From Microbacterium sp. SLBN-146 (lineage in GTDB: Bacteria > Actinomycetota > Actinomycetes > Actinomycetales > Microbacteriaceae), in contig NZ_VFMR01000001.1 of the NCBI RefSeq assembly GCF_006715145.1, forward strand, positions 2,480,001 through 2,544,000: DNA of 64,000 bases. The letters are read 5' to 3'. The translations under genes were made by a program, and so were the position numbers. Positions 60,364 through 64,000 of the stretch are shown one piece after another; position 1 is the first letter of the stretch; the number at the start of each line of letters is the position of its first letter. Below the pieces are notes generated by a model. That model made no database searches. It was not told the DNA's origin and saw only the letters and a program-made list of their open reading frames with translations.

Positions 60364-61562
60364 GCGCCGAGAGCAGCGAGTCGCGCAGCGGCGTCCTCCA
60401 GCACTTCCACCCGCTTGCACGCGGCGAATCGCACGAGGGTCGCATACTGGGCCTCGCGACTCGTGGTCGTGAAGGCCGTCAGCGGGATGGCGACGACACC
60501 CGCACGGTCCGGAAGGCTCCTGCAGAACTCCGCGGCATCCGTCACGTGCAACTGTGCCGCGTCGGCCACCGTGAAGTACGACCCGGACGCGACCGATACG
60601 TCGAATCCCGCTGATCTCAGACCCGCGCCGAGGATGTCGCGCTTCTCCCGCATCGTTCTGGCGATGCCGTCGAAGAACGCATCGGGAAGTCGCAGGCCCG
60701 TCGCGATCGCCGGCTGGAACGGGGCGCCGTTGACGTAGGTGAGGTACTGCTTGACCGCCAGGACGGCGTCGATGAGGGGAGCGGGGCCGGTGACCCACCC
60801 GATCTTCCACCCCGTCGTGGAGAACGTCTTGCCGGCGGAGGAGATCGTGAGTGTTCGCGCCCATGCGCCGGGCAGCGTCGCGAGGGGAACATGCGGACCG
60901 TCGAACACGAGGTGTTCGTAGACCTCGTCAGTCACGATGAACGCGTCATGGGCGTCGGCGAGCCGGACGATGGCATTCTTCACGTCGGTCGAGAAGCTTG
61001 CGCCTGTGGGATTGTGCGGATCATTCACGAGGATGACGCGGGTGCGATCCGTCACGGCTCGCTCGAGTTCCTCGATGTCGGGCTGGAACTCGGGCCAGCG
61101 AAGCGGCACCGTGACGAGTCGCGCGCCGGAGAGCGCCGCGATCGCCGCGTAGGAGTCGTAGAAGGGCTCGAACACGACGATCTCGTCGTCGGGTCCGTCG
61201 ATGAGGCCCAGCAGGGCCGCGGCGAGAGCCTCTGTCGCCCCCGCTGTGACGAGCACGTCGCGGTGCGGATCCAGGGCGATCCCGTAGAAGCGCTCCTGAT
61301 GTTCTGCGATCGCGTGCAGCAGGTCGGGCATGCCGCGACCAGGCGGATACTGGTTGACCCCGTTGGCGATCGCGGCGCGCGCTGTCTCCAGAACCTCTGC
61401 GGGGCCATCCTCGTCCGGGAATCCCTGTCCGAGATTGATCGCGCCAGTCCGGGCCGCGAGTGCCGACATCTCTGCGAAGATCGTGGGGCGGATGCTGCCG
61501 TCGTCTGCGACGAGTCCAGCGCCGCGCGCTGTGCGGAGCCAAGCACCGGGAATCTGCTGCAT
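60360..61562 (-). CDS. Class I/II aminotransferase (kynurenine/methionine type)
   Basis: 400 residues, fold-type I PLP enzyme. INLGQGFPDEDGP, NQYPPGRGMPDLLHAIAEHQ, TAGATEALAAALLG, NDPHNPTGASF, VTDEVYEHLVFDG and the PLP-lysine segment ISSAGKTFSTTGWKIGW are seen. These fit the YbdL/kynurenine-aminotransferase subgroup. ATG 61562 is placed by TAGCGT 7 nt upstream. Substrate unknown; adjacency to a nitrilase-family amidase suggests a transaminase/omega-amidase pair. Confidence 0.88.
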   Translation of the reverse strand: MQQIPGAWLRTARGAGLVADDGSIRPTIFAEMSALAARTGAINLGQGFPDEDGPAEVLETARAAIANGVNQYPPGRGMPDLLHAIAEHQERFYGIALDPHRDVLVTAGATEALAAALLGLIDGPDDEIVVFEPFYDSYAAIAALSGARLVTVPLRWPEFQPDIEELERAVTDRTRVILVNDPHNPTGASFSTDVKNAIVRLADAHDAFIVTDEVYEHLVFDGPHVPLATLPGAWARTLTISSAGKTFSTTGWKIGWVTGPAPLIDAVLAVKQYLTYVNGAPFQPAIATGLRLPDAFFDGIARTMREKRDILGAGLRSAGFDVSVASGSYFTVADAAQLHVTDAAEFCRSLPDRAGVVAIPLTAFTTTSREAQYATLVRFAACKRVEVLEDAAARLAALGA

Positions 61563-61569
61563 CCGGATC

Positions 61570-61575
61570 ACGCTA
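61570..61575 (-). promoter_or_regulatory. -10 box TAGCGT of the 60360 aminotransferase gene (leaderless type)
   Basis: On the minus strand TAGCGT, then GATCCGG (7 nt), then ATG at 61562. Confidence 0.6.
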
Positions 61576-61698
61576 CTCGCCCTTTGCAGGACGTTCGCAT
61601 AGACGCATCCCATCGGCAGCATAAGAAATCCACAGACTCGCGCTGCACAGTGGTCACATCTTGGCAGCAGTGGTCAGAGCCTGGCAGAAGGAGCACCG

Positions 61699-63411
61699 AT
61701 GAGCGAGAACCAGGGCGAACGCCCCGCCGACGAAATCCCCGAGACACCCGCGACCGAGGAGTCGCCGGCATCCGCCGCGCAGACCCCGTCGCCCGAGACG
61801 CCCGCAGCCGGCACCCCGACGGGCGCTCCGGCTCAGGTGATCCCGCCACAGCCTCCCGCGCCCCCCGTCCGCACGACGCCGACGGCACAGACCCCGGATG
61901 CGCCGTCGAGCGATGCTCAGGCGGCTGCGGCGCAGGCGCCCGCGCCGACGACACCGCCTCAGGCCCCCGCAGCTCAGGCGCCCGCGTGGCAGCCTCCGCA
62001 CCCGACCGCCGCGCAGGGCACTGTCCCTCCCGGCTACGCGGGGCCGGGAGCCGCCTACGCACGACCGCAGGCCTACGCCGGGCAGCCGTCCGCTCAGAAC
62101 CCGTCGTACGCGGGTCAGGCGCCGCAGGGCGCGGCGTTCGGCGCCGTTCACAGCGCGGACGCGCAGCCGACTCTTCCCCTCGGTGACGCACCGATGACGA
62201 CAGCGCCCAAGCGCGAGAAGTCCGGAAGCGCGGGGAAGATCGTCGGGCTCATGGTCGCTGCAGCTCTCGTGGGCGGTGCCGCCGGCCTCGGCGGCGCGTA
62301 CGCAGGCGTCAATCTGTTCGCGCCGGCGCCCACCAGCGCCGCGGCAGGACCCTCGACGGTCACGGTCAACGACACCGAGTCCGTCAACCAGACGACGGGC
62401 ATCGCCACGAAGGCGCTGCCGAGCGTCGTCACGATCGCCGCCGCGTCGAGTTCCGGTTCCGGTACGGGGTCGGGGGTCGTCCTCACGGAGGACGGCTACG
62501 TCGTGACGAACACGCACGTCGTGACGCTCGACGGTGCAACCGGCGACGCGTCGATTCGCGTGACGACGTCGGACGGGCGCGTTTTCGACGCGACTGTCGT
62601 CGGCACCGACCCCACCTACGACCTCGCCGTGATCAAACTCGAAGGCGCGGAAGATCTCACGCCGATCGAGTTCGCCGACTCGTCCGATCTGAATGTCGGC
62701 GACCAGACGGTCGCGGTCGGGGCTCCGCTCGGACTCGCGAACACGGTGACGACGGGGATCGTCAGCGCGCTCAACCGCTCGATCGAGATCGCCTCCTCGG
62801 CAGCGCCGGAGGGTGACGCGGAGGAGGACGGGGGCGAGAGCGAGCAGGAGGACGCACCGTTCTTCTTCGACTTCGGCCAGGGACAGCAGGGCTCTGGTTC
62901 GAGCGCCGAGAGCATCAAGATCGCCGTGATCCAGACGGATGCCTCGATCAACCCCGGCAACTCGGGCGGGGCGCTCGTCGACGCCGATGGCGCTCTCATC
63001 GGGATCAACGTCGCGATCGCCTCGGCGGGAGGGTCCTCGGGATCGTCCGGCTCGATCGGCGTCGGGTTCGCGATCCCCTCGAACGTCGTCGAGCGCATCA
63101 CGTCGGAGCTCATCGAGAACGGCGTCGCGACGCACGGTCTCCTCGGCGCGAGCGTGCAGTCGGCAGAGTTCGTCGAAGGCGCGTCCATCACGGGGGCCTA
63201 CATCGCGGAGGTCGTCAGCGGGGGAGCCGCGGAGGCTGCCGGGCTCGAGGTCGGAGATATCGTGACGGAGTTCAACGGCGCGCCGATCAGCGATTCCGTG
63301 GACTTGACGGCGCAGGTGCGCGCTGCGGCTGCCGGAAGCGATGCGACGCTCACGTTCGTCCGCGACGGCCGCTCGCAGACGGCGGATGTGACGCTCGGGT
63401 CTCTTTCCTGA
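61699..63411 (+). CDS. HtrA/DegP-like serine protease with PDZ domain
   Basis: 570 residues. A ~175-residue cytosolic Pro/Ala/Gln-rich region precedes one membrane segment (KIVGLMVAAALVGGAAGLGGAYAGV). An extracytoplasmic trypsin-like domain follows with His in YVVTNTHVV, Asp in PTYDLAVIKL and Ser in INPGNSGGALVD. A PDZ domain follows (GGAAEAAGLEVGDIVTEFNGAPI). An acidic Glu/Asp-rich insert lies in the protease domain. ATG at 61699. It is terminated by the hairpin at 63426. Confidence 0.92.
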   Translation: MSENQGERPADEIPETPATEESPASAAQTPSPETPAAGTPTGAPAQVIPPQPPAPPVRTTPTAQTPDAPSSDAQAAAAQAPAPTTPPQAPAAQAPAWQPPHPTAAQGTVPPGYAGPGAAYARPQAYAGQPSAQNPSYAGQAPQGAAFGAVHSADAQPTLPLGDAPMTTAPKREKSGSAGKIVGLMVAAALVGGAAGLGGAYAGVNLFAPAPTSAAAGPSTVTVNDTESVNQTTGIATKALPSVVTIAAASSSGSGTGSGVVLTEDGYVVTNTHVVTLDGATGDASIRVTTSDGRVFDATVVGTDPTYDLAVIKLEGAEDLTPIEFADSSDLNVGDQTVAVGAPLGLANTVTTGIVSALNRSIEIASSAAPEGDAEEDGGESEQEDAPFFFDFGQGQQGSGSSAESIKIAVIQTDASINPGNSGGALVDADGALIGINVAIASAGGSSGSSGSIGVGFAIPSNVVERITSELIENGVATHGLLGASVQSAEFVEGASITGAYIAEVVSGGAAEAAGLEVGDIVTEFNGAPISDSVDLTAQVRAAAAGSDATLTFVRDGRSQTADVTLGSLS

Positions 63412-63425
63412 TCCCTGATCCCGTC

Positions 63426-63472
63426 GAGAAGGACGCCACCCCGCGATAGGCTCGCGGGGTGGCGTCCTTCTC
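63426..63472 (+). terminator. 20-bp hairpin whose loop is the next gene's -10 box
   Basis: Arms 63426-63445 and 63453-63472 are perfectly complementary. The 7-nt loop is ATAGGCT; TAGGCT (63447-63452) is the -10 box of the next gene, whose GTG at 63459 lies inside the right arm. It is 14 nt after the HtrA-like stop and most likely also its terminator. Confidence 0.85.
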
Positions 63473-64000
63473 ATTCGGCGTGGGAAACGCGCGAAAGCTG
63501 GCCGCACTCCCGCTGTACGTCGCAGGTCGCATCGCGACGCTCCTGATCCCGCGTTCGCGTGACGAGTGGGTCTTCGGATGCGGGGCCGGCATCGGTGACG
63601 GCGCCCTCGCCCTCTGGGATGAAGCGGCGCGCGACGGTCGCACGGCGGTCTGGCTCGTCGGCTCGGCACGGGAGCGTGCGGACGCCGAGAGTCGCGGCAT
63701 TCGTACCGTCGCGAAGATGTCGCTCGCAGGTTTCTGGCGGACAGCGCGCGCACGGGTGATCGTCGTCACCCATGGGTTCGGTGACGTCAATCGCTACGCC
63801 GTCTCGGGCGGCTTCATTGTGCAGCTGTGGCACGGCATCCCGCTCAAGCGGATCGGTCTCGACTCACCCGAGACGCTGCGCGTGCCGGCACGGTGGGGGA
63901 GGCTCGCACCGCTCGCGCGTCGTGCGCTCGGTGTCCTGTACGCGCAGACGACGCGACAGATTCGGATTCTCCCCGCCGCGTCTCATCTCGTGCGGGGTCG
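63459..64000 (+). CDS. CDP-glycerol glycerophosphotransferase family protein, N-terminal part
   Basis: At least 180 residues are visible, cut by the window edge. After a short hydrophobic N-terminus (LAALPLYVAGRIATLLIP) comes DEWVFGCGAGIGDGALALWDEA. VTHGFGDVNRY and VQLWHGIPLKRIGLD follow, the TagB/TagF-type motif of enzymes that polymerise glycerol-phosphate or related teichoic-acid units. GTG 63459 is placed by TAGGCT 6 nt upstream. It acts at the membrane in wall glycopolymer synthesis, by family. Confidence 0.85.
   Translation, partial: MASFSFGVGNARKLAALPLYVAGRIATLLIPRSRDEWVFGCGAGIGDGALALWDEAARDGRTAVWLVGSARERADAESRGIRTVAKMSLAGFWRTARARVIVVTHGFGDVNRYAVSGGFIVQLWHGIPLKRIGLDSPETLRVPARWGRLAPLARRALGVLYAQTTRQIRILPAASHLVRG

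Overview
The window is chromosomal DNA of a high-GC actinobacterium. Hand counts give about 68 percent GC in ordinary genes. GTG starts are common, and many start codons lie 6-7 nt after a TANNNT -10 box. The gene content (idi-crt cluster for a C50 carotenoid with split CrtYe/CrtYf cyclase, UPF0182, DUF3107, DUF3117, AdnAB, UvrD2) suggests Microbacteriaceae, probably Microbacterium or a close relative. This is inferred from gene content, not from a search.

Layout. 1-560: C-terminus of glycine decarboxylase (gcvP). 561-2293: an AbiEi/VSR-like gene between arrays of a palindromic repeat. 2294-10492: a CPBP membrane protein, then a peptide (Dpp/Opp-type) ABC transporter: lipoprotein, two unusually large permeases and a fused double ATPase, interrupted by an antisense PH-domain-like gene. 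10500-17091: typA, azlCD, a small membrane protein, a ferredoxin, dapC and citrate synthase. 17099-27036: ppk2, divergent dapD/dapE, a GT-C-like membrane protein, DUF3117, an O-methyltransferase, tatB, mrp, DUF1003, an MgtE-N/CBS protein, a stress protein and an alpha/beta hydrolase. From memory, much of this follows the order of the Mycobacterium tuberculosis Rv1177-Rv1234 region, but without sigE-rseA-htrA. 27043-33967: aminopeptidase P, an EEP-family protein, a PHP phosphoesterase, a SHOCT protein, a DEAD-box helicase, a ferritin-like protein and DUF3107. 34105-51034: adnA, adnB, a degenerate APH-fold protein, nudC, uvrD2, a cyclodehydratase-like protein, a zincin, a Lon/PDZ protease and a UPF0182 protein. 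This resembles, in order, the Rv3193c-Rv3202c block. 51116-57219: seven tightly overlapping carotenoid genes (idi-crtE-crtB-crtI-crtYe-crtYf-crtEb) and a divergent MarR regulator, with one palindrome over both -10 boxes. 57299-58868: two exported proteins of lower GC and another copy of the palindromic repeat. 58869-64000: initiator tRNA, DUF6328, a nitrilase-family amidase, an aminotransferase, an HtrA-like protease and the start of a CDP-glycerol glycerophosphotransferase.

How the parts fit together. DapD, DapE and DapC are three steps of the succinylase lysine/diaminopimelate route. AdnAB and UvrD2 form a DNA-repair neighbourhood. The crt genes convert IPP/DMAPP to a C50 carotenoid, probably under control of the adjacent CrtR-like repressor. 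No insertion sequence, prophage, CRISPR array or rRNA was seen. The most unusual features are non-coding: a dispersed CGAGACTGCA palindrome family, a terminator hairpin that carries the next gene's -10 box in its loop, and widespread leaderless-type starts.
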